A stretch of 64,000 nucleotides of DNA from Flavobacterium sediminis (GCF_003148385.1 NZ_CP029463.1:2418001-2482000); one strand, 5' to 3'; shown: positions 1-8,483, counted from the first letter of the stretch. Made by a program: numbers and translations. The notes: generated by a model not told the origin, from the sequence alone.

Positions 1-639
1 ACTGTTGTCAAGTCTTATTTTTGCTTGTGCTGCATCTCCTTCTATTTCAGCTTCACTATTTTCATACATGTCTAATTTGAATTCCGGAGAAGCAATTAAA
101 GCTTTTAGTTCAGCATTGTTGCTTAATTCTAAGGTAGTGCTTTGTGCTTTAACATTAAGTTCTGCTTCGGATTTATCACTTAGGATAAGAGTGAAATAGG
201 TAGAATTTACATTAAGGTAAGAACGGGATTTGCCGTAGTTTTTAACGGTTACGTTTTCACCTTGTAACTCATTTAGTGCGTTGATTACAGTTTCTCCTTT
301 TGCAACAACCAGTTTCAGATCGTTAGTGTAATTGATTCGGATAGAAAATTTTTTGGCACTGATAACATGTTTCAAACTATATACTTTCAATGTGTTGCTT
401 GCAACTGAAAAGTTAATGGCGTCATGAAGATTATCATCAGCTTCAATTTCAACGGAAGGTTTGTCACCTTTTACTAAATAGACTTCTAAGTTATCGTCTA
501 TTTCAATATTTTCGAAATTTTCTATTTCATTAATAGTATGTGTGACAATTTTTGAACCTTTTACTTTTTCTTTCTTTTGTGCCTGAGTTAAAAAAGTAAC
601 ACTGAAAACTAATAGGGTAAGTACTGCTGATCTCTTCAT
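1..639 (-). CDS. GIN-domain (DUF2807-like) secreted protein, C-terminus beyond window
   Basis: The reading frame starts at 639 and stays open to base 1, giving 213 codons, so the C-terminus lies outside the window. Residues 1-20 form a Sec signal peptide (basic start, hydrophobic core, end at TQAQ). The rest is beta-rich, with the segment 'VYLVKGDKPSVEIEADDNL', which matches the opening of GIN/DUF2807 domains and closely parallels the protein encoded at 800-1540. It is probably an exported, surface-associated beta-solenoid protein of unknown ligand. It lies downstream of the PadR-PspC-GIN group on the same strand, but a terminator-like hairpin separates it from the gene at 800-1540, so it may be transcribed on its own. 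Family assignment is good; function is unknown. Confidence 0.75.
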   Translation of the reverse strand, partial: MKRSAVLTLLVFSVTFLTQAQKKEKVKGSKIVTHTINEIENFENIEIDDNLEVYLVKGDKPSVEIEADDNLHDAINFSVASNTLKVYSLKHVISAKKFSIRINYTNDLKLVVAKGETVINALNELQGENVTVKNYGKSRSYLNVNSTYFTLILSDKSEAELNVKAQSTTLELSNNAELKALIASPEFKLDMYENSEAEIEGDAAQAKIRLDNS

Positions 640-754
640 TTTTGTTGGATTTGGTCAATCTATTACAAATACTGTTCCAAATGGAATCTTTGCAAACAAA
701 CCTACACAAAAAAGATCGGTGAACCAAAAATATGATATAATTTTTTGTATAAAA

Positions 755-778
755 AAACATCGGTAAAAACCGATGTTT
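755..778 (-). terminator. Hairpin terminator after the GIN lipoprotein gene
   Basis: A 9-bp perfect stem, AAACATCGG at 755-763 and CCGATGTTT at 770-778, is flanked by an A-run on the left. On the minus strand this reads as a stem followed by T residues, just past the stop at 800. Confidence 0.7.
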
Positions 779-799
779 ATACTTTGCTTTTGGTGAAAC

Positions 800-1540
800 T
801 TATTGCAGGCTGACACTGCCTCCCGAGCTTTTATCTGTCGTGATCCTTTTAGGTTGGCTCACATACGTGATGGAAGCACCGCTTGAGGCATCAGCTTTCA
901 GGTTTTCAGTTGGATTTACATGAGTAGAGCTTCCGCTTGAAGCTTCGGAATCAACATTTTGAGCAACAAGGTTTTCAAGATTCATACTGCTTCCGCTGGA
1001 AGAATCCGTTTCAAGAGAAACTGTTTGTCCGTTTAGTTTCATAGTACTTCCGCTACTGCTCTCACAATCTATTTTTTGAGCTTCAACGGAAAAAGTAAGG
1101 CTGCTACCGCTGCTGGAATCAAAATCTACAGTTTTACAGTGAAAAGTATTTGCTGAAGTCACATTGGCTCCGCTAGACGATGATAATTCAGTAAGTTCAG
1201 GTAATGTGATATAAACTTTTTTGGCGGAGCTTTTACGGATATTAGCATCTGAATATACTTCCAAGTAGCCTTCTTTTACTTCTGTGAAAATATGATCCTG
1301 TAAGTTTTCGTCTGCTTCAATAGTTATGCTCTGATCCGGACTTTGTTTAACAATTACCTGTAAACCTGTTTTTGCTTTTATTGCAGTAAAAGGTTCTGTG
1401 ATAGTTCTGTTTACAGTTACAACATTTCCGTTTCCGCTTACAGATTGGAAATTGGAATTGAACTTAGTGCACGAATTCATCAAGATCCCGATAAGTATCA
1501 GGATGATAACTTTTGTAAATTCTACAATGATTTTAAGCAT
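800..1540 (-). CDS. GIN-domain (DUF2807) lipoprotein with SSSG repeats
   Basis: This 246-residue protein opens with a hydrophobic segment and a lipobox (LMNSC, Cys at about 24), so it should be a lipoprotein. After the usual DUF2807 opening (FTAIKAKTGLQVIVKQ) it has at least five rungs in which SSSG or ASSG recurs every 19-21 residues (about 117-240). That spacing fits the right-handed beta-helix expected for this family, with stacked Ser/Gly turns. It is downstream of the PspC gene with a 29-bp gap and is probably co-transcribed with PspC and PadR. The family is widespread in Bacteroidota and has no established biochemical role. The fold is inferred from periodicity only. Confidence 0.85.
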   Translation of the reverse strand: MLKIIVEFTKVIILILIGILMNSCTKFNSNFQSVSGNGNVVTVNRTITEPFTAIKAKTGLQVIVKQSPDQSITIEADENLQDHIFTEVKEGYLEVYSDANIRKSSAKKVYITLPELTELSSSSGANVTSANTFHCKTVDFDSSSGSSLTFSVEAQKIDCESSSGSTMKLNGQTVSLETDSSSGSSMNLENLVAQNVDSEASSGSSTHVNPTENLKADASSGASITYVSQPKRITTDKSSGGSVSLQ

Positions 1541-1569
1541 GATTTTTATTTTATAGTTGTGGTGTGATG

Positions 1570-3264
1570 TTATTTGGTTTTAATGTTGATTTCATCTTTT
1601 TTAACGTTAATGTTCAACTCTTTATTATTGATCTTTAAGGAAACATTTTCGTTAATAGTATCTGTAATTTCGTCGAAATCAAAGTCATCTTCGTCAGAAG
1701 GACAATCCAGACAGACGATCTCGTCATCGGCTACCTGATAAATATACTCATCAGAGTTATGATGCAAATCAAAGATTTTATTGTCAGACCAATCAAAATC
1801 CTGAATGCTTTTATCAGGTTTAATATGTACGCCTTTAGGTAAATAGAGGTAAACATTTACTTCTTGATCCCGAAACTTGTTCTTGAAATCCGTTGTAAAA
1901 TAGTTGTCTAAATTAATCTTATTTTTTTGAATTTCAAAATGATAGTTTATATTGTCAGAGCGATCCTTTGCATCTTTATGCGATTTACCGGTTGCTGATT
2001 TTTCAATTTGTATGTAAGGTTGGTCAGTTTCAGAAATCAGGAAATGTACTCTAACCTTTGTTGAAAAAATGATCTCATTATTGTTGGCATCATGAGTATA
2101 TTTAGCTCTTTCATGTTCGTAGACGCTTTTTGTGAAATAATCGTCATAGCTCATTTTTACATATAAGGTGTCCTGAGGTTCTAAAAAGAATTCTTCTTTT
2201 TGAACTGATTTACCGTCATAACCGATGGCAGTAGCCTGTTTTAAGCCGAAATAAACGACTCCAATAATTGAAAGCAACCATACAGCTAAAAGCGTATATT
2301 TAAAATAGTTACCGATCGGCTTCATATTGGTTACCAAAAGTTTTAAACCTAGCAGGAGTAAAGCCAAGAAAGGAATACCCACACTAAATAGTAATAAGAT
2401 ACCTTGGATCCAGAGCGGTACTTCAAAATCAAAAGGTGTTTCTATATGGTTGAAAATAAAGGTGTCTGGCATTGATGAAGTGAAAATCATAACCACAGAA
2501 CCAATGATCACACCAAGTAAGGTCATTGAAGCAAAAAGAATAATAAAGGCTCCGATGAATTTGGCCAGAAATTTAAAAATAGCCATAAAAACATCACCTA
2601 AAGTCTTTCCAATCTGGTTGGCTCCCGATTTTGCAGTATTGGTGATCTTTTCAGAATCCAGATTATTGATTTTATCTGAAATCTCACCAATACCTTCCTT
2701 TACCTTTTTTTCGATATTAGAGATATTAATAGGTTCGCCTCTCATTTCTAATTTCTGTGCTGTAGTAACAGCTTCCGGTATTAAGATCCATAATACTAAA
2801 TAGATCAATACGGATGTACCGAAACTGATAAACGGAGAAATTATGAACAAGATACGCACCCAAAGCGGATCAATACCAAAATAATGTCCGAACCCGGCAG
2901 CTACACCTCCTAAAATAGAGTTGTCACGGTCTCTGTACAATCTTCTGGTACGAGATGTAGATTTGGAATATGTTGTTGATTTCTGATTGTAGCTTGGTTC
3001 TTCGTCGATTAAATAATCTTCCGGTTGTCCCATAATAGCAATTACCTCTTCAACTTCAGTGATGCCTACCACTTGTTTTTCACTTTTTAGGCGTTCTTGA
3101 AAAAGTTCGGCAATACGGCTCTCTATATCGTTAATGATCTCATCTCTGCCTTCCGGCGAAAGAGAACGCTTAACGGCGTCAAAATAGCGAGTTAGTGTTT
3201 GATAGGCATTCTCATCTATATGAAAGAAAAAACCGCCTAAATTTATGCTGATTGTTTTGTTCAT
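1570..3264 (-). CDS. PspC-domain envelope-stress membrane protein
   Basis: The protein has 564 residues. Residues 1-90 are the conserved N-terminal cytosolic region of Bacteroidota PspC proteins (FHIDENAYQTLTRYFDAV, then a segment beginning RDEIINDIESRIAELF). Residues about 105-168 are the PspC domain (LYRDRDNSILGGVAAGFGHY followed by a transmembrane helix). Three more hydrophobic segments lie near 225-262, 280-312 and 322-345, and the C-terminal 200 residues are a hydrophilic, probably extracytoplasmic beta domain ending in alternating Asn/Lys/Ile. PspC proteins elsewhere act in phage-shock-type membrane stress responses; the Bacteroidota versions are less studied. The start lies 6 bp after the padR stop, so the two are surely one operon. 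Confidence 0.85.
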   Translation of the reverse strand: MNKTISINLGGFFFHIDENAYQTLTRYFDAVKRSLSPEGRDEIINDIESRIAELFQERLKSEKQVVGITEVEEVIAIMGQPEDYLIDEEPSYNQKSTTYSKSTSRTRRLYRDRDNSILGGVAAGFGHYFGIDPLWVRILFIISPFISFGTSVLIYLVLWILIPEAVTTAQKLEMRGEPINISNIEKKVKEGIGEISDKINNLDSEKITNTAKSGANQIGKTLGDVFMAIFKFLAKFIGAFIILFASMTLLGVIIGSVVMIFTSSMPDTFIFNHIETPFDFEVPLWIQGILLLFSVGIPFLALLLLGLKLLVTNMKPIGNYFKYTLLAVWLLSIIGVVYFGLKQATAIGYDGKSVQKEEFFLEPQDTLYVKMSYDDYFTKSVYEHERAKYTHDANNNEIIFSTKVRVHFLISETDQPYIQIEKSATGKSHKDAKDRSDNINYHFEIQKNKINLDNYFTTDFKNKFRDQEVNVYLYLPKGVHIKPDKSIQDFDWSDNKIFDLHHNSDEYIYQVADDEIVCLDCPSDEDDFDFDEITDTINENVSLKINNKELNINVKKDEINIKTK

Positions 3265-3270
3265 GACTTT

Positions 3271-3606
3271 TTAGTTTTGACTGTTTCCAGTGATGATGTT
3301 TACGGCATCTGATAGTTCGACCCAAGTGTTGTTTAGTTCTTTTAAAAATTCTTTTCCTTCATCGGTAAGCCCGTAGTATTTTCTCGGAGGCCCCGATGTT
3401 GATTCTTCCCAACGATAGCTAAGAAGCCCATCGTTTTTTAACCTTGTTAATAAAGGGTAAACGGTACCCTCCACAACAAGGAGCTTTGCTTCTTTAAGGG
3501 TTTCCAGAATTTCTGAAGTATAAGCATCTTTTTCTTTTAAAACAGATAAGATACAAAATTCTAGAATTCCTTTGCGCATCTGTGCCTTAGTGTTCTCGAT
3601 GTTCAT
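3271..3606 (-). CDS. PadR-family transcriptional regulator
   Basis: A 111-residue winged-helix protein with the PadR signature: residues about 10-90 include 'EFCILSVLKEKDAYTSEIL', 'VVEGTVYPLLTRLKNDGLL' and 'GPPRKYYGLTDEGKEFLKEL'. Small PadR proteins of this kind are dimeric repressors that bind near their own promoter. It is the first gene of a minus-strand operon with PspC and GIN genes, an arrangement typical of Bacteroidota, and probably controls that operon. The 104-bp upstream gap holds a small hairpin and T-rich DNA but no operator I can define. The effector molecule cannot be read from sequence. Confidence 0.9.
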   Translation of the reverse strand: MNIENTKAQMRKGILEFCILSVLKEKDAYTSEILETLKEAKLLVVEGTVYPLLTRLKNDGLLSYRWEESTSGPPRKYYGLTDEGKEFLKELNNTWVELSDAVNIITGNSQN

Positions 3607-3710
3607 GATTTTTTAAGGTTTTTAACTGAAACCCACAGCATTTTTTTGTGGATATCAGCATGCATTAAACTGTTCATTTTTTTGATTGATTTGATTGATG
3701 ATTGAAACGT

Positions 3711-4166
3711 TTACTTAATAAATTTTATAGTTAATGGATAAGAAACTTCTTGTCCGTTTGCCGCTTTATAAGCAGCATAAATGATTAGAATGAATTCAAA
3801 TATTTTGATTATGGCAGTTAATAATATTGCAACTAACCCCAGTATAATTAATCCTGATATATTTTGGCTGCTAATTAAATTATTGATCTCAATGTGATGT
3901 TCGTTAAAATCAACAGTTTTAAGTAAATTGTATAACCAAAAGACAGCTGTAGGTATTGCAATTAAAACAAAGATTAAAGAATACAGCAGAATACTTAATT
4001 GAAAATTTAAAGCTTGTTTACCATGTTTATCTACAAATTGAGATTCTTGTCTTTTAGAGGACCATATTAATAAAGGAAATATAAAATTTCCGAAAGGAAT
4101 ACAATATTGGCTCAGTAAGCTTAATTGTAAAAGAGTGGATGTGTTTTTTTCGTTTGAAGTTGCCAT
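3711..4166 (-). CDS. DUF4870-domain integral membrane protein
   Basis: This 151-residue protein has the DUF4870 layout: a short polar N-terminus, 'QYCIPFGNFIFPLLIW' (first helix), the conserved polar stretch 'QFVDKHGKQALNFQLSI', then two more hydrophobic helices (about 55-80 and 100-130) and the ending KAANGQEVSYPLTIKFIK. It is a small three- or four-helix inner-membrane protein of unknown function, common in Bacteroidota and Firmicutes. It is transcribed away from the DUF4442 gene, and the shared upstream region holds a spaced direct repeat (4215-4285). It may be separate from the PadR operon, as 104 bp lie between them. Confidence 0.8.
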   Translation of the reverse strand: MATSNEKNTSTLLQLSLLSQYCIPFGNFIFPLLIWSSKRQESQFVDKHGKQALNFQLSILLYSLIFVLIAIPTAVFWLYNLLKTVDFNEHHIEINNLISSQNISGLIILGLVAILLTAIIKIFEFILIIYAAYKAANGQEVSYPLTIKFIK

Positions 4167-4214
4167 TTTACTATAACTAATAATTTCTTATACAAAGATA
4201 AGTCTAAAAGAAGG

Positions 4215-4285
4215 TATTATGTTACGCATAGTACCTTAAATTAACAAAAATTTAACAAATATAAAAATATTATGAACGCATAGTA
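4215..4285. promoter_or_regulatory. Spaced direct repeat in a divergent promoter region
   Basis: The pattern TATTATG-(n)-ACGCATAGTA occurs twice on the plus strand, at 4215-4233 and 4268-4285. The 10-bp cores start 52 bp apart, close to five helical turns. They lie between the divergent DUF4870 (start 4166) and DUF4442 (start 4319) genes, about 50 and 34 bp from the two start codons. This could be an operator pair; no regulator is known. Confidence 0.4.
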
Positions 4286-4318
4286 TTTTTTGTATTTTTA
4301 CAAAAAATAAAATCAAAA

Positions 4319-4774
4319 ATGAAATTCACACCTTCTAAATTAAACGCTTTTATGTTTTTTAAACTACCTTCAGCTTATTGGAGCGGAGTAAGAGTAAAAG
4401 CAATCCAACCGGAGCAATGTAGTGTAACGGTGAAGTATAAATGGTTCAATCAAAATCCGTTTCGTTCAATGTATTTCGCAGTACAGGCAATGGCCGCTGA
4501 ATTCACTACCGGAGCTTTAGTAATGTATCAGATTCAGAAAAGCGGCAAAAGTATTTCTATGCTTGTAGCGCAAAACAAAGCACTATTTACTAAGAAAGCG
4601 ACAGGCAGAATCACATTTACTTGTACTGAAGGAAATAGAATAAAAGAAACCATAGAAAAAGCAATAGCAACTAAAGAAGGACAAACGGTTTGGCTAACCT
4701 CAAAAGGTGTGAATGAAAAAGGAGAACAGGTTTCTGAAATGCAGTTTGAATGGACCATTAAGGTTAGAAACTGA
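4319..4774 (+). CDS. DUF4442 hotdog-fold thioesterase-like protein
   Basis: The 151-residue protein matches DUF4442, a hotdog-fold family related to PaaI-type acyl-CoA thioesterases. Visible features are 'FKLPSAYWSGVRVKAIQPEQ' near residues 15-34, 'WFNQNPFRSMYFAVQAMAAE' (about 43-62), which corresponds to the central hotdog helix, and beta strands to the C-terminus. There is no signal peptide, so it is cytosolic. The substrate is unknown, and a catalytic residue cannot be assigned with certainty. The upstream region shared with the divergent DUF4870 gene contains the 52-bp-spaced repeat. Confidence 0.8.
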   Translation: MKFTPSKLNAFMFFKLPSAYWSGVRVKAIQPEQCSVTVKYKWFNQNPFRSMYFAVQAMAAEFTTGALVMYQIQKSGKSISMLVAQNKALFTKKATGRITFTCTEGNRIKETIEKAIATKEGQTVWLTSKGVNEKGEQVSEMQFEWTIKVRN

Positions 4775-4850
4775 TTTCACACGCTAATTTGGACCGGATG
4801 CTTGATCTGTTAACAAAAGTTAATTTCCGTCTGAAAGCCTATTTTGTTTG

Positions 4851-4858
4851 TAAATTTG
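4851..4858 (+). promoter_or_regulatory. Candidate Bacteroidota -7 promoter element
   Basis: TAAATTTG fits the Bacteroidota -7 consensus TAnnTTTG and lies 54 bp before the start codon at 4912. I see no well-placed TTG at the -33 position, so this is tentative. Confidence 0.3.
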
Positions 4859-4911
4859 TAGTAACCAAAAAACTACAAAAAATTCAATTGTAGTTTGTAA
4901 AGACTGAAAAC

Positions 4912-5817
4912 ATGAAAGTGTTAATTACAGGAGCTACTGGCTTAATAGGAAGTGAATTGGTAAAATTACTACTGCAGAGAGGGGTAAAAGTCAATTATTT
5001 AACCTCCAGTAAATCAAAACTGATTAAAGAAGAAAATTATCAAGGTTTTTACTGGAATCCGGATAAAGGTGAAATTGACTTAGATGCCTTTGAAGAAGTA
5101 GAATGTCTTATCAATTTAGCAGGAGCCACTGTATCTAAAAAATGGACACCGGCATACAAACAGGAAATCATTGAGAGTCGTGTGTTATCAACACGCTTGC
5201 TCTATCAGTCACTTTTAAAAGACTCTTTTGATATAAAACAGATTATTTCTGCTTCTGCAATCGGAGTTTATCCTAGCAGTGAAACGACTATTTATACAGA
5301 AGAATCCAACCAGATTGATAACAGTTTTTTGGGATGTGTAGTAGCAAAATGGGAGGATGAGGTAAAAAACTTTGCTAAATTAGGCATAAGAGTCAGTTTT
5401 GTTAGAATCGGATTGGTACTAGCACCTGACGGAGGAGCTTTAACAGAAATGCTTAAGCCGATTAAATTAGGATTAGGCGCAACATTCGGATCGGGAAAAC
5501 AATATCAATCATGGATACATATAAAAGATTTGGCTCGCATATTCTCTTTTATAATGGATAATGAACTGGAGGGAATTTATAATGGTGTATCCCCTTATCC
5601 GGTAACGAATGAAGTGTTGGTTAAATCCATAGCGCAAACATTAGACAAACCGCTTTTTTTACCGGGGATTCCTAAAATGGCCATGAAGTTGCTTTTAGGG
5701 GAAATGCACGAACTATTGTATTCAAGTCAGCACGTAAGTGCCCGTAAGATATTAGACGAGGGATTCCAATTCAAATATTCTAATTTAGATAAAGCATTAC
5801 AAGATATATTACAATAA
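4912..5817 (+). CDS. TIGR01777 family NAD(P)-binding epimerase/oxidoreductase (YfcH-like)
   Basis: A 301-residue extended-type SDR protein. The N-terminus has the nucleotide-binding motif 'ITGATGLIGSELVKLL' (residues 4-19). The family hallmark 'CLINLAGATVSKKWT' is near residues 65-79, followed by 'SASAIGVYP' and a C-terminal DUF1731-like segment ending in 'ARKILDEGFQFKYSNLDKAL'. The length is normal for the YfcH/SDR39U1 group. Members are predicted NADP-dependent sugar-nucleotide-epimerase-like enzymes of unsettled substrate. The gene has its own leader and is followed by a strong bidirectional terminator, so it is probably monocistronic. Confidence 0.9.
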   Translation: MKVLITGATGLIGSELVKLLLQRGVKVNYLTSSKSKLIKEENYQGFYWNPDKGEIDLDAFEEVECLINLAGATVSKKWTPAYKQEIIESRVLSTRLLYQSLLKDSFDIKQIISASAIGVYPSSETTIYTEESNQIDNSFLGCVVAKWEDEVKNFAKLGIRVSFVRIGLVLAPDGGALTEMLKPIKLGLGATFGSGKQYQSWIHIKDLARIFSFIMDNELEGIYNGVSPYPVTNEVLVKSIAQTLDKPLFLPGIPKMAMKLLLGEMHELLYSSQHVSARKILDEGFQFKYSNLDKALQDILQ

Positions 5818-5843
5818 AAAATCCCGAGAAATCGGGATTTTTT
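5816..5843. terminator. Bidirectional intrinsic terminator
   Basis: The stem ATCCCGA (5821-5827) / TCGGGAT (5832-5838) with a GAAA loop has an A-run on the left and a T-run on the right. It sits between the convergent genes ending at 5817 and 5862 and can serve both. Confidence 0.85.
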
Positions 5844-5861
5844 TATCATATAGCAAAGGCT

Positions 5862-6527
5862 TTATTTTTTATGAGCTTTTACTGTAACTTCAAGTTCAAT
5901 ATCGTCATCGACAAATTTATCTTTCAGATCGTCAAAAATAGATTTAGAAGCATAATTAACACCCCAAAGTGTTCTGTTGATCTTAAAAGGATCAGAGTGT
6001 AAAGTTACGTCAGAATCATTGATAGTGATTTCAGCAGGGAACTCAACAGGTTTAGAGATTCCTTTCATGGTTAAGATCCCTTTTACAAAATAAGCTCCGT
6101 TAGCCTCTTCAGTGCTAAGTATTTTAAAATGACTGTCAGGATATTTTGCAGTATTGAAGAAGTGATCCTCAGTTTCTTTATCACCTAAACCTTTTAAGTG
6201 TGTTTCCAGTTTCATTTTGTCGTCACCTTCCAGATCCGTAACATTGATAGAAGTCATGTCAATACTGAAATTACCACTTTCTATTTTGCCGTCAGTAATG
6301 GTAAATCCGCCATCCTTCAATGAAATAGTTCCGGTATGCTTTCCGGTTGGTTTAGATCCGGTCCAGTTAATAACTGATGCAGCAGCATCTATTTTATAAT
6401 TACCAAGGCTATCAACAGCTTCTTCAACGGTAACCGTTTCACTAGGCATTTCTGCTTTCTCTTCTTTTTTGCAGCTATTCAGACCAATGAAAGCTACTAA
6501 AGACAAACTTAAAAGGATTTTTTTCAT
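5862..6527 (-). CDS. YceI-family lipoprotein
   Basis: This 221-residue protein has a lipoprotein signal (LVAFIGLNSC, Cys at 19) and a lysine/glutamate-rich linker. The YceI lipocalin-like domain runs from about residue 44: 'YKIDAAASVINWTGSKPTGKHTG', 'GNFSIDMTSINVTDLEGDDKMKLETHLK', 'YPDSHFKI' and 'GVNYASKSIFDDLKDKFVDDDIELEV'. YceI proteins bind isoprenoid or lipid molecules in the periplasm. A second, more diverged YceI lipoprotein lies at 42259-42882. This copy keeps the conserved blocks, so it is probably functional. It has its own promoter region opposite grpE. Confidence 0.9.
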   Translation of the reverse strand: MKKILLSLSLVAFIGLNSCKKEEKAEMPSETVTVEEAVDSLGNYKIDAAASVINWTGSKPTGKHTGTISLKDGGFTITDGKIESGNFSIDMTSINVTDLEGDDKMKLETHLKGLGDKETEDHFFNTAKYPDSHFKILSTEEANGAYFVKGILTMKGISKPVEFPAEITINDSDVTLHSDPFKINRTLWGVNYASKSIFDDLKDKFVDDDIELEVTVKAHKK

Positions 6528-6684
6528 AATTTATATAGTTTTTAGAATTAGTTTCTCTCAAAAATACTAAAATTCTTTTAAATTTAGAATGTGTTTAAAT
6601 AAAAAGCTGTCAATTTGACATTTTTAATGAATTGGCAATACATTTGCTACTCACAATAAAAAGTTTAAAATAATATACAGAGAT

Positions 6685-7233
6685 ATGAATCAAGAAGGTA
6701 CTGAAAATGTTGAAAAAGATGCCATCCGAAACGAAGACACAAACGATCAATCGGATAATCAGGAAATTCAAGACCCTCAAATGACTGCTGAGGAAAAATT
6801 AGAGGAAGATCTGGCAAAAGAAAAAGATAAATTTTTACGCTTATTTGCTGAATTTGAGAACTATAAAAAGAGAACCGGTAAGGAACGAATAGATTTGTTT
6901 AAAACGGCTAATCAGGAAGTTTTACAAGCTATGTTACCTGTTTTAGATGATTTTGACAGAGCTTGGGCTCAGATATCGAATTCAGAAGATGAGGCTTTGA
7001 TAAAAGGTGTGGAATTGATTCATGAAAAGTTAAAAAATACGTTGGCATCTAAAGGTTTAGAACTGGTAGATATTAAAACGGGTGATGATTTTAATGCTGA
7101 TTTCGCAGAAGCAATAACTCAAATTCCGGCTCCTTCTGATGATTTAAAAGGGAAGGTAGTAGATGTAGTGGAAAAAGGATATAAGTTAGGAGACAAAATT
7201 ATTCGTTTTCCAAAAGTAGTGATCGGAATGTAA
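6685..7233 (+). CDS. grpE: Nucleotide exchange factor GrpE
   Basis: A 182-residue GrpE. Residues 1-40 are acidic and probably disordered. A long helical dimerisation region follows from about 33 ('AEEKLEEDLAKEKDKFLRLF', 'AEFENYKKRTGKERID'). The C-terminal beta domain includes 'LVDIKTGDDFNADFAEAI' and 'VVEKGYKLGDKIIRFPKVVIG', the conserved GrpE ending. GrpE releases ADP from DnaK in the cytosolic DnaK/DnaJ chaperone cycle. dnaJ follows after 55 bp on the same strand and is probably co-transcribed; dnaK is not in this window. I saw no CIRCE-type repeat upstream. Confidence 0.95.
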   Translation: MNQEGTENVEKDAIRNEDTNDQSDNQEIQDPQMTAEEKLEEDLAKEKDKFLRLFAEFENYKKRTGKERIDLFKTANQEVLQAMLPVLDDFDRAWAQISNSEDEALIKGVELIHEKLKNTLASKGLELVDIKTGDDFNADFAEAITQIPAPSDDLKGKVVDVVEKGYKLGDKIIRFPKVVIGM

Positions 7234-7288
7234 ATTAACAGGACTTGAGAGTTAAAAGCTTAAGACTTGATTATTAAGGTTAGTAAAA

Positions 7289-8413
7289 ATGAAAAAGGAC
7301 TATTACGAAATATTAGAGATCAGCAAAACTTCTACAGTAGAAGAAATTAAAAAAGCCTACAGAAAAAAAGCCATTCAGTATCATCCGGATAAAAACCCGG
7401 GTGACAAAGAGGCGGAAGAAAATTTTAAATTGGCAGCAGAAGCTTATGAGATATTGAGTGATCCTGACAAAAAAGCACGTTACGACCAGTATGGTCATGC
7501 CGCATTTGACGGTGCAGGAGATTTTGGCGGAGGACACATGAATATGGATGATATCTTCAGCCAGTTCGGAGATATTTTTGGAAGTGCTTTTGGTGGCGGT
7601 TTCTCGGGATTCGGTGGCGGATTTTCCGGAGGTGGTCAACGCCGTGTAAAGGGAAGTAACTTGAGAATCAAAGTGAAATTAACACTTGAAGAAATTGTTA
7701 ACGGAGTTGAGAAAAAAGTAAAAGTAAAACGAAAAGTTCAGGCCAAAGGAGTAACGTATAAAACCTGTCCTACCTGTCATGGTTCCGGACAGATAACTAA
7801 AATAGCAAATACGATTTTAGGAAGAATGCAAACTGCTACAACATGTACGACTTGCCAGGGTTCCGGTCAGATATTAGACCAAAAACCATCAGGTGCTGAT
7901 GCATACGGTATGGTAATGGAAGACGATACGGTTTCTATAAAAATTCCGGCAGGTGTGGTAGACGGAATGCAGTTAAAAGTTTCCGGAAAAGGAAATGAAG
8001 CACCGGGAAGTAATAGTATTCCGGGAGATTTGATTGTTGCGATAGAAGAACAAGAACATGAATTTTTAAAACGTGAAGGAGAAAATCTTCATTATGATCT
8101 GTATATCAGCTATCCGGAAGCTGCTTTAGGTGCTTCTAAGGAAATTGAAACAGTCGGAGGTCGTGTACGAATTAAACTGGAAGACGGTATTCAATCCGGA
8201 AAAATCTTAAGATTGAAGGGAAAAGGAGTGCCTAGCTTAAACGGATACGGCAACGGAGATTTACTTGTCCATGTCAATGTCTGGACTCCGAAATCATTAA
8301 ACAAAGAACAAAAAGAGTTTTTTGAAAAAATGTTAAGCGACGAAAACTTTAAACCAAAGCCTGAAAAATCAGACAAATCTTTTTTTGAAAAAGTAAAAGA
8401 TATGTTTTCATAA
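7289..8413 (+). CDS. dnaJ: Molecular chaperone DnaJ with a reduced zinc-finger region
   Basis: The protein has 374 residues: a J domain at 1-70 with the HPD motif in 'YHPDKNPGD', a Gly/Phe-rich linker (about 72-115), a central Cys region and the C-terminal peptide-binding domains ('GDLIVAIEEQEHEFLKREG', 'GGRVRIKLEDGIQSGKILRL'). Only two CXXCXGXG motifs are present (CPTCHGSG and CTTCQGSG) instead of the four in E. coli DnaJ, so one zinc site can form rather than two. This fits my recollection of flavobacterial DnaJ proteins. It delivers unfolded substrates to DnaK and stimulates its ATPase. Two hairpins follow the stop. Confidence 0.95.
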   Translation: MKKDYYEILEISKTSTVEEIKKAYRKKAIQYHPDKNPGDKEAEENFKLAAEAYEILSDPDKKARYDQYGHAAFDGAGDFGGGHMNMDDIFSQFGDIFGSAFGGGFSGFGGGFSGGGQRRVKGSNLRIKVKLTLEEIVNGVEKKVKVKRKVQAKGVTYKTCPTCHGSGQITKIANTILGRMQTATTCTTCQGSGQILDQKPSGADAYGMVMEDDTVSIKIPAGVVDGMQLKVSGKGNEAPGSNSIPGDLIVAIEEQEHEFLKREGENLHYDLYISYPEAALGASKEIETVGGRVRIKLEDGIQSGKILRLKGKGVPSLNGYGNGDLLVHVNVWTPKSLNKEQKEFFEKMLSDENFKPKPEKSDKSFFEKVKDMFS

Positions 8414-8440
8414 TTAAATAAAAATATATACATTTGAACC

Positions 8441-8468
8441 TCACTTTATTATAAAGTGAATTTTCTTT
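8441..8468 (+). terminator. Weak hairpin after dnaJ
   Basis: TCACTTTA (8441-8448) pairs with TAAAGTGA (8452-8459), followed by TTTTCTTTTT. The stem is AT-rich, so this may be a weak first terminator for grpE-dnaJ. Confidence 0.45.
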
Positions 8469-8483
8469 TTCATAGCAATTTTT

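Noticed and set aside
2327..2803. 158-codon plus-strand open frame
   Set aside because: It lies wholly antisense to the PspC gene and its sequence is Lys/Ile/Pro-rich without a domain pattern; a shadow frame.
3660..3710. Short TTGATTGA repeats upstream of the DUF4870 stop
   Set aside because: Only two to three imperfect units in AT-rich intergenic DNA; no support for a function.
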